Positions 39,358-49,233 of a stretch of 64,000 nt of DNA are shown in pieces. The position numbers and the translations under genes were made by a program. The DNA is from Nocardioides caldifontis (lineage in GTDB: Bacteria; Actinomycetota; Actinomycetes; Propionibacteriales; Nocardioidaceae), in assembly GCF_008087345.1 (NCBI RefSeq), contig NZ_VHIB01000008.1, positions 124,001 through 188,000 of the forward strand, in the 5' to 3' direction. The notes beneath the pieces were generated by a model, which saw only the letters and a program-made list of their open reading frames with translations, did no database searches and was not told the DNA's origin. Each line of letters opens with the position of its first letter. The first letter of the stretch is position 1.

Positions 39358-39436
39358 CGCCTGTGTATCCCCGGGCGTCATCCTGCCGTCCCGGGTGCCG
39401 AAAGGGGGCACAACCGGGAAAAATGACCAGCCCGGA

Positions 39437-40882
<1,446 letters not shown>

Positions 40883-40951
40883 GAACTACCTCTCGTCCGA
40901 AGTGTTGCGGGGCGCGGCAAAGCCCGGAGTCGTCAAGTGCCGCACGTGTCA

Positions 40952-40979
40952 TTGTGGCACGCCGCCAACGCTTTCCAAG
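40952..40979 (-). promoter_or_regulatory. Promoter of the principal sigma gene
   Basis: -35 TTGGAA (40979-40974), 16-nt spacer, -10 CACAAT (40957-40952). Gives a leader of roughly 60 nt, unlike the leaderless majority here. Confidence 0.5.
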
Positions 40980-41567
40980 ACGAACCCCGCGTGTTGACGA
41001 GCGACGCGCCGAGGCTTTCTGCTCCTTCTTGAAGGCGCGCACGCGCTCCAGCGACGGGCCGTCGACGACGTCGGCCACCGAGCGGAACGAGCCCGGCTCG
41101 GCGTACGCACCCGCTGCCGCCTCCCAGCCGTCGGGGCGGACGCCGCGCTGCTTGCCCAGCAGCGCGACGAAGATCTGCGCCTTCTGCTTGCCGAACCCCG
41201 GGAGCGCGCCGATCCGCTTCAGCAGGTCGCGCCCGTCCGCCGCCTCCTCCCACAGCCGCTCGGTGCGGCCCTCGTAGACGTCGACCACGTGCGCCGCCAG
41301 CGCCTGCAGCCGCGCGGCCATCGATCCCGGGAACCGGTGGATCGCGGGCGGCACGCTGCACAGCGCCGCGAACTCGTCGGGGTCGGCGACGGCGATCTCG
41401 GCCGGGTCGAGCGAGCCGAACCGCTCGAGCACCTTGGCGGGGCCGGCGAAAGCGCGCTCCATCGGGAACTGCTGGTCGAGCATCATCCCGGCCAGGAGGG
41501 CGAAGGGGTTCTCGTCGAGGACGGCGTCCGCTTTCGGGTCGCCGGTGAGGTTCAGTGCCATGCCCTC

Positions 41568-41573
41568 ATCCTG
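41568..41573 (-). promoter_or_regulatory. -10 element of the HhH-GPD gene
   Basis: CAGGAT, 6 nt before ATG 41561. Confidence 0.5.
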
Positions 41574-41624
41574 CCCTGCTCCCGCAGCTGTGGAGACCCG
41601 GCTCCGTCTGTCGTCGAGGCCCGG

Positions 41625-41630
41625 CAGACT
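41625..41630 (+). promoter_or_regulatory. -10 element of the hypothetical gene at 41638
   Basis: CAGACT, 7 nt before GTG 41638. Confidence 0.45.
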
Positions 41631-41637
41631 GTGGCCG

Positions 41638-42087
41638 GTGGCGACGGTCGGGGACGCGGAGTGGCGGCTGGAGGTGGGGCGGACGCGTGCTGCCCACCGA
41701 CGGCGCGCGCTGCCGCTGACGGTCAACGTCGGGGTCCCGGCGGGACCCCGGGTGACCGCGACGCTGCCGTGGCCGCCGCCCCGCGAGCTCGACGCGGGGC
41801 TCCGCTTCGATGTGGTCGACGCGGTCCTCGACCAGTGGCTCGACCAGTGGCTCGACCAGTCCCCCGACCGGGGCCAAGACGACGGGCCGGCCTGCGCCTG
41901 GACGACCCGTCCCGGCGTGCCCAACCTCCACGACGAGGACCAGCTCTGGCACGCCGCGGCGCGTCACGCGTTCGAGGCGCGCGAGGTCGGGCTCGTCACC
42001 TTCCGCACGGTCACCCACACCGGGTGGCTCGACGTGGTGACCGGCGAATCGACGACCTGGCGGCGGCTCAGGCTCTCGGCGTCGTGA
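41638..42087 (+). CDS. Hypothetical protein with DQWL repeats
   Basis: 149 aa, not recognised. Mixed alpha/beta composition, no signal peptide or membrane span. A short tandem repeat VLDQWLDQWLDQ at about residues 63-74 comes from 12-bp DNA repeats. The C-terminal part (WHAAARHAFEAREVGLVTFRTVTHTGWLD) looks globular. The stop is 7 bp from the convergent ligase gene. Confidence 0.6.
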   Translation: MATVGDAEWRLEVGRTRAAHRRRALPLTVNVGVPAGPRVTATLPWPPPRELDAGLRFDVVDAVLDQWLDQWLDQSPDRGQDDGPACAWTTRPGVPNLHDEDQLWHAAARHAFEAREVGLVTFRTVTHTGWLDVVTGESTTWRRLRLSAS

Positions 42088-42093
42088 CGAGCG

Positions 42094-43560
42094 TCAGTCC
42101 CACTCGTGGACCGGCTGGTTCTCGTGCATCCGCTCGCGGTAGTCGCGCAGCACCCGGCGCAGCACCTCGTGGCGGTCGCCCTCGCCCGCGCGCGCGCCGA
42201 CCTGGTCGACCATCCAGGACGCACCGTTGCGCCCGGTCACGCAGCGTCGCTCGATGATGTCGAGCAGCTCGCCGGCCTGCTCGGCGTCGACGCCCCAGCA
42301 GTCGAGCCCCTCGGCGGCCAGCGGGAGCAGCCGCCGGACGACGAGCTCGGAGGCGGGCACCTGACCGACGCCCGGCCAGTAGACACGGGCGTCGAGGCCG
42401 TTGCGGGCCGCGGCGTGGAAGTTCTCCTCCGCAGCGGTGAACGACATCTGGGACCACACCGGTCGGTCCTGCTCGGCCAGCGTGCGGACGAGCCCGAAGT
42501 AGAACGCGGCGTTCGCGACCGTGTCGATCACGGTCGGCCCCGCCGGGAGCACGCGGTTCTCCACCCGGACGTGGGGGGTGTCGTCGACCACGGCGTAGAC
42601 CGGGCGGTTCCACCGGTAGATCGTGCCGTTGTGCAGCCGCAGCTCGTCGAGCTGCGGGGTGCCGCCGGCCTCGAGGACCGCGGCGGGATCCTCGTCGGAG
42701 AGGACCGGCAGCAGCGAGGGGAAGTACCGCACGTTCTCCTCGAAGAGGTCGAACAACGAGGTGATCCACCGCTCGCCGAACCACACCCGGGGACGCACGC
42801 CCTGCGCCTTCAGCTCCTCCGCGCGGGTGTCGGTCGCCTGCTCGAACAGCGCGATGCGGGTCTCGCGCCACAGCTCGTGGCCCAGCAGGTACGGCGAGTT
42901 GGCGCCCACGGCTAGCTGGAGCGACGAGATCGCCTGGGAGGCGTTCCAGTACGCCGGGAACTCCTCGGGGCTGACCTGCACGTGGAGCTGGGTGCTCGTG
43001 CACGCCGCCTCCGGGGCGATCGAGTCCGCGGTGACCCGCAGCCGCTCCGGACCGTCGATGTCGAGCACGATGTCCTCGCCGCGGGCGGCCAGGATCTCGT
43101 CGCTGAGCAGCTGGTAGCGGGGGTTCCCGCTGAGCACGTCGCGCTGGAGGTGGCGCTCGGTCAGCGTCGGCAGGATCCCGACCATCACCAGCCGCGCGCC
43201 GACGTCGTTCGCGGCGGCCTCGGCGGCGTTGAGGCTGTTGCGCACTCCCTCGACGAACGCCGACAGCCCCTGGTCGACCAGCCGCTTGGGGGCGACGTTG
43301 ATCTCGAGGTTGAACTGCCCCAGCTCGGTCTGGAAGTCCGGGTCACCGAGGGCCTCGAGGACCTCCATGTTGCGCAGCGCCGGCTCCTCGTCCTCGTCGA
43401 CGAGGTTGAGCTCGATCTCGAGCCCGGTGGCCGGCTGGTCGGCGTCGAAGCGCGACTGCACCAGCATCCGCTCGAGGACGTCGAGGCACGCACGGACCTT
43501 CTCCCGGTAGCGAGTCCGGTCCTCGCGGGTGAAGGACTGCTGCTCGACTTCCTCGCCCAT
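42094..43560 (-). CDS. Glutamate--cysteine ligase family protein (GCS2-like)
   Basis: 488 aa. GLEIELNLVDEDEEP, ELGQFNLEINVAP, the ACTSTQLHVQV segment and VENRVLPAGPTVID match the COG2170 carboxylate-amine ligase group. In this group the product is often not glutathione, and actinobacteria generally use mycothiol, so the true substrates are open. ATG 43560 is preferred over GTG 43566 because TAGTGT lies 6 nt before it. Confidence 0.82.
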   Translation of the reverse strand: MGEEVEQQSFTREDRTRYREKVRACLDVLERMLVQSRFDADQPATGLEIELNLVDEDEEPALRNMEVLEALGDPDFQTELGQFNLEINVAPKRLVDQGLSAFVEGVRNSLNAAEAAANDVGARLVMVGILPTLTERHLQRDVLSGNPRYQLLSDEILAARGEDIVLDIDGPERLRVTADSIAPEAACTSTQLHVQVSPEEFPAYWNASQAISSLQLAVGANSPYLLGHELWRETRIALFEQATDTRAEELKAQGVRPRVWFGERWITSLFDLFEENVRYFPSLLPVLSDEDPAAVLEAGGTPQLDELRLHNGTIYRWNRPVYAVVDDTPHVRVENRVLPAGPTVIDTVANAAFYFGLVRTLAEQDRPVWSQMSFTAAEENFHAAARNGLDARVYWPGVGQVPASELVVRRLLPLAAEGLDCWGVDAEQAGELLDIIERRCVTGRNGASWMVDQVGARAGEGDRHEVLRRVLRDYRERMHENQPVHEWD

Positions 43561-43566
43561 GCGCAC

Positions 43567-43572
43567 ACACTA
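43567..43572 (-). promoter_or_regulatory. -10 element of the ligase gene
   Basis: TAGTGT, 6 nt before ATG 43560. Confidence 0.5.
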
Positions 43573-43612
43573 GAGCGCCGCGCCCCACGTGACAGGGGAC
43601 GCGGCCTCTTGC

Positions 43613-43618
43613 CAGGGT
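43613..43618 (+). promoter_or_regulatory. -10 element of the SDR gene at 43626
   Basis: CAGGGT, 7 nt before ATG 43626. Confidence 0.45.
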
Positions 43619-43625
43619 GTGCTCC

Positions 43626-44570
43626 ATGCTCCTCACCTCCAGGCTCCGCCGGTCCTCCCCCCGCACCGACCTCGCCGGCAAGGTGGCCCTCGTCACCGGA
43701 GGTGCCCGCGGGATCGGCGCCGCTACGGCCGCCGCGCTGGTCGGCCGCGGGGTCCGGGTGGTCCTCACCGACGTCGACCGGAAGGCCCTGGACGAGGTGG
43801 TCGCCGGCCTCGGCGAGGAGCACGCCCTCGGGATCGTGGCGGAAGTCTGCGACCTGGCCGCCATGGAGGACGCCGTACGACGCGGGGTGGAGCGGTTCGG
43901 AGGGATCGACCTGGTCCTCGCCAACGCGGGGATCGCGAGCTACGGCTCCGTCATGGGCGTCGACCCGGCGACCTTCCGCCGGGTGCTCGACGTCAACGTC
44001 AACGGGGTCTTCCACACCGTCCGCGCCGCGCTCCCGTCGGTCATCGAGCGGCGCGGCTACATCCTCGTCGTCTCCTCCCTCGCCGCCTTCGCGCCGGCTC
44101 CGGGGCTGGTGGCCTACAACGCCAGCAAGGCGGGCGTCGAGCACCTCGCCAACGCGCTCCGGCTCGAGGTCGCCCACCACGGCGTCATGGTCGGCACCGC
44201 GCACCCGTCGTGGGTCGACACCCCGCTCGTGCAGGACGCGAAGCGTGACCTGTCGGCGTTCCGCGAGATGATCCACCGGCTCCCCGGTCCGCTGAAGCGG
44301 ACCACCGACGTCGAGACGTGCGTGCAGGCATTCGTCGACGGCCTCGAGCGCCGCAGCCGCCGGGTCTACGTGCCCGGATGGGTCGGCGCCGTCGCCCAGG
44401 CGCGGATGCTCCTCACCACGCCGCTGGGCGAGCGCCCGACGCTGCAGCACGCCCCGACGCTCCTCCCCCGCATGGACGAGGAGGTGGCACGGCTCGGCCG
44501 CTCGACCTCCGCGCGCAACCTGGCCGCTGACGTGCGCGAGGACCGCGAGCCGGTCACACCGCGAACCTGA
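43626..44570 (+). CDS. Classical short-chain dehydrogenase/reductase
   Basis: 314 aa. TGGARGIG cofactor loop near residue 25, LANAG, and YNASK active site with the preceding VSS serine. The acidic residue in LTDVD suggests NAD(H) preference. The C-terminal extension of about 60 residues (LTTPLGERPTLQ...) is common in mycobacterial SDRs of this type. Substrate unknown. The 3' end overlaps the convergent DUF4192 gene by 17 bp. Confidence 0.88.
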   Translation: MLLTSRLRRSSPRTDLAGKVALVTGGARGIGAATAAALVGRGVRVVLTDVDRKALDEVVAGLGEEHALGIVAEVCDLAAMEDAVRRGVERFGGIDLVLANAGIASYGSVMGVDPATFRRVLDVNVNGVFHTVRAALPSVIERRGYILVVSSLAAFAPAPGLVAYNASKAGVEHLANALRLEVAHHGVMVGTAHPSWVDTPLVQDAKRDLSAFREMIHRLPGPLKRTTDVETCVQAFVDGLERRSRRVYVPGWVGAVAQARMLLTTPLGERPTLQHAPTLLPRMDEEVARLGRSTSARNLAADVREDREPVTPRT

Positions 44571-45582
44571 GCGACTTCGGGCTCACCGGGCGCCAGACGG
44601 TCGGGGGCACGGCACGGTCGAGCAGGTCCGAGACGATGCGGCCCAGGCTGTGGCCCGGGTCGCCCGCGAAGCAGCGGTCCACAGCGCACCAGGCGAGCGC
44701 ACCGTCCCCGCTGAGCCAGGCCGCGAGGCCGCAGAGCGCCGCCGCCGGCCCGACGAGGTCGTCGGGGCTGCGGAGCACCACCTCCCGCCAGAACCGCACC
44801 TGGTCCGGCGCACCCTCCTTCGTCCAGTCGCACCAGACCACGTCGCGCACGTCGGGATCGGCCACCGCCCGCAGCAGCCGGGCCACCTGCCGCGGACGCA
44901 GCGGCCGCGCGGTGCCCGTCCTGCGGCGCGTGGTCCGCCGCGCCCAGGCGGCCTCCTCGCGGAGCTCCTCCTCCCCCGTCGGCAACGGACCGAGCGAGGC
45001 GTGGGCGACGGCGACGGCCGTCACCGCGTCGGCGTGGTCGGCCGTCGGGCGGAGGGAGGCCGCGAGCTCGTCGCGGCTCCGGAAGGTCACCTTCCCCTCG
45101 TAGACCCCGCGGGTGGTGAGCGGGTGGTCGGTGAGGTCGTAGGGATGCCCGCGGTCGCCGTCGGGCCCGACCGCGTGGAGCCCCAGCCGCCACCACCTGG
45201 CGCCGTCGGCGCGGAGCCGGGTGAGCACCTCCACGCCCTCGGCCTCGAGGAGGTCCACCACCCGCGCGGTCGCCGCCTCGGCCAGCAGCGCCTCGTCGGT
45301 GTAGGCGACCACGACGCCGCGCACGCCACGGACGCCGCGGCCCCGCCGCCCGCCGCTCCGGCAGGACAAGTGGTCGAGCACGGTGCCCATCAGCTCCTCG
45401 ACCACGGGCAGCAGCTCCGCCGGGTCGTGCGGCAGGTCGAAGCGCGCCTGGAAGGGCCGGCTCCCCGAGAAGAGCAGCAGCACCAGCGACTGCTCCGGGT
45501 GGAACCCGAGCGTGTAGGGCACGAGGGCCAGCAGGTCGGTCTCGTCGGTGATGCGGATGGGCGGGTCGGTGTCGGTCGTCAT
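44554..45582 (-). CDS. DUF4192 family protein
   Basis: 342 aa. The start MTTDTDPPIRITDETDLLAL and LVPYTLGFHPEQSLVLLLF are the DUF4192 signature; a C-terminal region contains GDGALAWCAVDRCFAGDPGHSLG, also typical. Actinobacterial family, function unknown. The frame is open to 45768, but the family start and CAGGTT 8 nt upstream select ATG 45582. Confidence 0.87.
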   Translation of the reverse strand: MTTDTDPPIRITDETDLLALVPYTLGFHPEQSLVLLLFSGSRPFQARFDLPHDPAELLPVVEELMGTVLDHLSCRSGGRRGRGVRGVRGVVVAYTDEALLAEAATARVVDLLEAEGVEVLTRLRADGARWWRLGLHAVGPDGDRGHPYDLTDHPLTTRGVYEGKVTFRSRDELAASLRPTADHADAVTAVAVAHASLGPLPTGEEELREEAAWARRTTRRRTGTARPLRPRQVARLLRAVADPDVRDVVWCDWTKEGAPDQVRFWREVVLRSPDDLVGPAAALCGLAAWLSGDGALAWCAVDRCFAGDPGHSLGRIVSDLLDRAVPPTVWRPVSPKSLRFAV

Positions 45583-45590
45583 GGCCGGTG

Positions 45591-45596
45591 AACCTG
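45591..45596 (-). promoter_or_regulatory. -10 element of the DUF4192 gene
   Basis: CAGGTT, 8 nt before ATG 45582. Confidence 0.45.
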
Positions 45597-45729
45597 CCCC
45601 AGGACGAACGCCGGCGCGCAATGCCGAGAACGCCCTGTGGACAAGGGGATCGGCGGCGGGCTGTGCATGGTGGACGGCCTCGACCAGGGGAGCGGTCACT
45701 CGCCGGAGCCGGTGAGCAGGGGCTCGCGT

Positions 45730-45735
45730 CATGAT
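45730..45735 (+). promoter_or_regulatory. -10 element of dinB
   Basis: CATGAT, 6 nt before GTG 45742. No actinobacterial LexA box (TCGAAC-N4-GTTCGA) is visible nearby. Confidence 0.5.
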
Positions 45736-45741
45736 GTGCGC

Positions 45742-47052
45742 GTGCGCGCCGAGCCGACGATCCTCCACGTCGACCTCGACGCGTTCTACGCCGCGGTGGA
45801 GCAGCGCGACAAGCCGTCGTTGAGGGGCAAGCCCGTCGTCGTGGGCGGCGTGGGCGGGCGCGGGGTCGTCGCCACGGCGTCCTACGAGGCCCGGGCGTAC
45901 GGCGTGCGGTCGGCGATGTCCACCCGGGAGGCGAGGTCACGGTGCCCCCACGCGGCGTACCTCTCGGGACGGCACCACGTCTACCGCCAGGTCAGCGACC
46001 TGGTGATGGCGGAGCTCCGCGCGCTCTCCGCGCTCGTGGAGCCGCTCTCGCTCGACGAGGCGTTCGTCGACCTCGCCGCCGCCGACCTGCCGGACCACAC
46101 GGTCGCGACCGTGACCCAGGTCGGCGAGGAGCTCAAGGAGCGGGTCCGGGAGGTCACCGGAGGGCTGACCGCGTCGGTGGGGATCGGCACCTCCAAGCTG
46201 GTCGCCAAGATCGGCAGCGACCTGCGCAAGCCGGACGGGCTCGTCGTCGTCCCGCCGGGCGAGGAGCAGGCGCTGCTCGACCCGCTGCCCGTGACCACGA
46301 TCCCCGGCGTCGGCCCGGCCACCGCCGAGCGGCTCCGTCGGGTCGGTGTCACCACCGTCGCGGACCTCGTCCGCAGCTCGGAGGAGGAGCTGGTCCGGCT
46401 GGTCGGCCAGGCGCACGGCCACGGGCTGTACCTCCTGGCCCGCGCCCGCGACGACCGCCCCGTCGTGGCCGAGCGGGAGGCCAAGTCGATCAGCGCCGAG
46501 GACACCTACGACACCGACATCGTGGACCGGCGGCTCCTCGAGGGGCTCCTCGAGCGCCAGGCCCAGAAGATCGCCGCGCGGCTGCGCGAGGCCCGGCTCT
46601 CCGGCCGGACGGTGACGATCAAGGTGCGGCTCCACGACTTCACCACCCACAGCCGCTCCACGACGCTGGCGGCGCCGACCGACAACCCCGCGGTCGTCGC
46701 GCGGCTCGCGCGGTCGCTCCTCGCCGAGGTCGACACCACCGACGGGGTGCGGCTGCTCGGCGTGGGCGTCTCCGGGCTCGCCGACTGGATCCAGGAGGAC
46801 CTGTTCGGCGAGGAGGCCCCGGCCACCGAGGAGCCGGTGGTGCCCGACGCCGAGCTGGAGCGGTTCGCCCGTCGCCGCGGCTGGCACCCCGGCATGGACG
46901 TCGTGCACGCCGAGCACGGTCCGGGCTGGGTGTGGGGGTCCGGCGTCGGCCGGGTGACGGTCCGGTTCGAGACCGCCGAGAGCGGACCGGGACCGGTGCG
47001 CACCTTCCGCGCCGACGACCCGCAGCTCAGCGCGGCGCCCCGCGAACCCTGA
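45742..47052 (+). CDS. dinB: DNA polymerase IV
   Basis: 436 aa Y-family translesion polymerase. HVDLDAFYAAVEQRD (metal-binding Asp pair), SYEARAYGVRSAM, and SLDEAFVDL (second acidic pair) are intact. Helix-hairpin-helix IPGVGPATAERLRRVG and a little-finger domain follow. About 60 extra C-terminal residues (RFARRRGWHPGMDVVHAEHGPGWVWG) form a small domain seen in actinobacterial DinB. No obvious beta-clamp motif was identified. The last 26 bp overlap pxpC. Confidence 0.93.
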   Translation: MRAEPTILHVDLDAFYAAVEQRDKPSLRGKPVVVGGVGGRGVVATASYEARAYGVRSAMSTREARSRCPHAAYLSGRHHVYRQVSDLVMAELRALSALVEPLSLDEAFVDLAAADLPDHTVATVTQVGEELKERVREVTGGLTASVGIGTSKLVAKIGSDLRKPDGLVVVPPGEEQALLDPLPVTTIPGVGPATAERLRRVGVTTVADLVRSSEEELVRLVGQAHGHGLYLLARARDDRPVVAEREAKSISAEDTYDTDIVDRRLLEGLLERQAQKIAARLREARLSGRTVTIKVRLHDFTTHSRSTTLAAPTDNPAVVARLARSLLAEVDTTDGVRLLGVGVSGLADWIQEDLFGEEAPATEEPVVPDAELERFARRRGWHPGMDVVHAEHGPGWVWGSGVGRVTVRFETAESGPGPVRTFRADDPQLSAAPREP

Positions 47053-47887
47053 ACCGGAGCTGCTCCCCCGGCCGCAGCTGGGCGCAGCGCCAGACCGAGG
47101 TGCGGTCGACGACTGCGACCACCGGGTAGCCGCCGGTGGTCGGGTGGTCGGCGAGGAACACGACGGGCTGCCCGTCGGGCGGCACCTGCACGGCCCCCAG
47201 CACCATCCCCTCGCTGGGCAGCTCCGCGGTCACCGCGCGCCCGAGCGGCGGCCCCGAGAGCCGCAGCGCGACGCGGTCGGACGCCGGCTCCACGGTGTAC
47301 GCCGAGGTGGCGAGCGTCCCGAGCGCCGCCGCGGTGAACCAGTCGGCGCGGGGACCTGGGGTGGCCTCGAGCACCGCAGGACCCGGCTGTCCGGGCACGG
47401 CCTCGGCGGCGGACGGCTCCCCGGTGGCGGCGCCGACTGGGAGCACGTCGCCCGCCGCCACCGTGGGCGGACCGGTGCCCGACAAGGTGTCCGTGGCCCG
47501 GGAGCCGAGCACCGGCTCGACCGCCACTCCCCCGGCGAGCGCCACGTAGCTGCGCAGCCCGGCCGGTGGCGTCCCGAGCGAGAGCCGGGCGCCGGCGCGC
47601 ACGGGCACCGCCGCACCGTGGGCGACGGACCTGTCGCCGACCCGCACCTCGGCCGGGGCCCCGGTCACCGCGACGGCCATGGCGGCGGTCGGCTCGAGCA
47701 CCAGCCCACCGAGGACCACCTCGAGCACGGCCGCGTCCTCGGGGTTGCCGACGAGCCGGTTCGCGAGCCGCGCCGCGGGGTCGTCGAGCCACCCCGACCG
47801 CGGCACGCCCAGGTGTGCGAAGCCCACGCGTCCGGCGTCCTGGACGGTCACCAGAGGGCCGGTGGCCACCACCCGGACCGCCCTCAC
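47027..47887 (-). CDS. pxpC: 5-oxoprolinase subunit C
   Basis: 286 aa, biotin-dependent carboxyltransferase-like family (KipA/PxpC). VQDAGRVGFAHLGVPRSGWLDD and GMVLGAVQVPPDGQPVVFLADHPTTGGYPV are hallmarks. With PxpA and PxpB it forms the ATP-dependent 5-oxoprolinase that opens pyroglutamate to glutamate. The GTG start overlaps the pxpB stop as GTGA. Confidence 0.93.
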   Translation of the reverse strand: MRAVRVVATGPLVTVQDAGRVGFAHLGVPRSGWLDDPAARLANRLVGNPEDAAVLEVVLGGLVLEPTAAMAVAVTGAPAEVRVGDRSVAHGAAVPVRAGARLSLGTPPAGLRSYVALAGGVAVEPVLGSRATDTLSGTGPPTVAAGDVLPVGAATGEPSAAEAVPGQPGPAVLEATPGPRADWFTAAALGTLATSAYTVEPASDRVALRLSGPPLGRAVTAELPSEGMVLGAVQVPPDGQPVVFLADHPTTGGYPVVAVVDRTSVWRCAQLRPGEQLRFRVRGAPR

Positions 47888-48498
47888 GAGACCTCCTCGA
47901 ACCGGACCACGGTGCCGGGGGCGAGGAGCGCCGGCGGCTCGGCCGCCGCGTCCCACAGCCGCGCGTCGGTGCGCCCGAGGAGCCGCCACCCGCCCGGCGA
48001 GGTGCGCGGGTACACGCCGGTGAAGGGCCCCGCGACACCGACCGACCCGGCAGGCACCCGCACCCGCGGCCGCTCGAGCCGGGGAACCGCGAGCTCCTCG
48101 GGCAGCCCCGTGCAGTAGGCGAACCCGGGTGCGAAGCCGCAGAACGCGACCGTGAACTCCGTGCCGCTGTGGGTGGCGACCGCCTCGGCGCGGGTCATGC
48201 CCCAGGCCCTCGCGACGTCATCGAGGTCCTCGCCGTCGTAGACGGTCGGCAGCACCACCGGGTCGCGCCGCTCGTCCGCCGGCCGGGCCGCGAGGTCGAC
48301 GCCTGCGAGCCACCGCTCCAGAGCCTCGCGGTCGCGCACCCCGTCGAACAGCACGGTCCTGGCCGCGGGCACGACGTCGCCCACCCCGACGCGGGCCCCC
48401 ACGGACGCCGACCGGGCAGCGGCGTACAACGAGGTGGCCTCCTCCGCCGAGGCGACCTCGACGAGCAGCGCGTCGACGCCGACCGGGAGCACCCTCAC
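47884..48498 (-). CDS. pxpB: 5-oxoprolinase subunit B
   Basis: 204 aa, KipI/PxpB family. Key segments are VVLPTVYDGEDLDDVA, HSGTEFTVAFCGFAPGFAY and RVRVPAGSVGVAGPFTGVYPRTSPGGW, which include the conserved FAPGFxY and SPGGW motifs. Coupled on both sides by GTGA overlaps, implying 1:1:1 synthesis with PxpA and PxpC. Confidence 0.94.
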   Translation of the reverse strand: MRVLPVGVDALLVEVASAEEATSLYAAARSASVGARVGVGDVVPAARTVLFDGVRDREALERWLAGVDLAARPADERRDPVVLPTVYDGEDLDDVARAWGMTRAEAVATHSGTEFTVAFCGFAPGFAYCTGLPEELAVPRLERPRVRVPAGSVGVAGPFTGVYPRTSPGGWRLLGRTDARLWDAAAEPPALLAPGTVVRFEEVS

Positions 48499-49202
48499 GC
48501 GAACGGCTCCACGGACAGCCCGGAGCCCTCGAGCGCCTCGCGGACCGCGCGGGCCGCGGCCACCGCGGTCGGGCCGTCACCGTGCACGCAGAGCGAGTGC
48601 ACCCCGTCGGCGAGCTCGACCGCCCGGGCCGCGATCTCGGCGGGCTCGTGCAGCACGGCCCCGGGGCGGTCGCGCGGCATCAGCCGGCGGGATCCGTCCG
48701 CCCCCTCGACGTACGCGCGGTCCGGGAACGCCTCGAGGAACGTCGCCCGCCCCGCCTGCGCCGCGAGGGCGAGCAGCCGCCCGCCCGGCAGGCCGAGGAC
48801 CGGCAGCCGCCCCGAGCCCTCGAGCACCGCACGAGCCTGCTCCTCGTCGTCGACCACGCGGTTGTAGAGCGCGCCGTGCGGCTTGACGTAGGCGACCTCG
48901 ACACCTGCCGTGGCCGCGATCTGCGAGAGCACGCCGACCTGCTCGGCCACCTGCTCGCGCAACACGTCGGTGGGCACGTCGAGCGGGCGGCGGCCGAACC
49001 CCTCGCGGTCCGCGTACGACACCTGGGCGCCGATCCGGACGCCGCGCTCGGCTGCGCCCTCGCAGACCAGCCGCATGGTGGTGGCGTTGCCCGCGTGGAA
49101 GCCGCAGGCGACGTTGGCGGAGGTGACGACGGCGAGCAGCGCCTCGTCGTCGGTGACCTCCTCGCCGAGGTCGGCGTTCAGGTCCACCCGACGGCTGCTC
49201 AC
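48495..49202 (-). CDS. pxpA: 5-oxoprolinase subunit A (LamB/YcsF)
   Basis: 235 aa. DLNADLGEE at the N-terminus, NVACGFHAGN, YVKPHGALYN and SLCVHGDGP are the LamB/YcsF signatures, containing the predicted metal/substrate residues. First gene of pxpABC. GTG 49202 is set by CACAAT 6 nt upstream; longer readings upstream run into the divergent peptidase gene. Confidence 0.95.
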   Translation of the reverse strand: MSSRRVDLNADLGEEVTDDEALLAVVTSANVACGFHAGNATTMRLVCEGAAERGVRIGAQVSYADREGFGRRPLDVPTDVLREQVAEQVGVLSQIAATAGVEVAYVKPHGALYNRVVDDEEQARAVLEGSGRLPVLGLPGGRLLALAAQAGRATFLEAFPDRAYVEGADGSRRLMPRDRPGAVLHEPAEIAARAVELADGVHSLCVHGDGPTAVAAARAVREALEGSGLSVEPFA

Positions 49203-49208
49203 GCGCCG

Positions 49209-49214
49209 ATTGTG
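49209..49214 (-). promoter_or_regulatory. -10 element of pxpABC
   Basis: CACAAT, 6 nt before GTG 49202. Confidence 0.5.
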
Positions 49215-49220
49215 CACCCG

Positions 49221-49226
49221 TATCCT
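49221..49226 (+). promoter_or_regulatory. -10 element of the S9 peptidase gene
   Basis: TATCCT, 7 nt before ATG 49234; only 6 bp from the opposing pxpA -10. Confidence 0.55.
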
Positions 49227-49233
49227 CGCCCCC

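Larger units (their letters stand above)
39000..39436. other. 437-bp hairpin-rich gap between convergent kinase and sigma genes
   Basis: Contains a 26-bp direct repeat, two related long hairpins (39086-39124 and 39315-39357), two short perfect hairpins (GGCGGCC/GGCCGCC at 39192-39210 and CATCGGC/GCCGATG at 39219-39237) and further CCCGGG inverted pairs. No frame resembles a protein. It must terminate both neighbours but is longer and more structured than needed for that. Confidence 0.6.

Noticed and set aside
39130-39426. 98-codon plus-strand frame in the kinase/sigma gap
   Set aside because: Spans several perfect hairpins, has no family resemblance and ends in the sigma terminator area.
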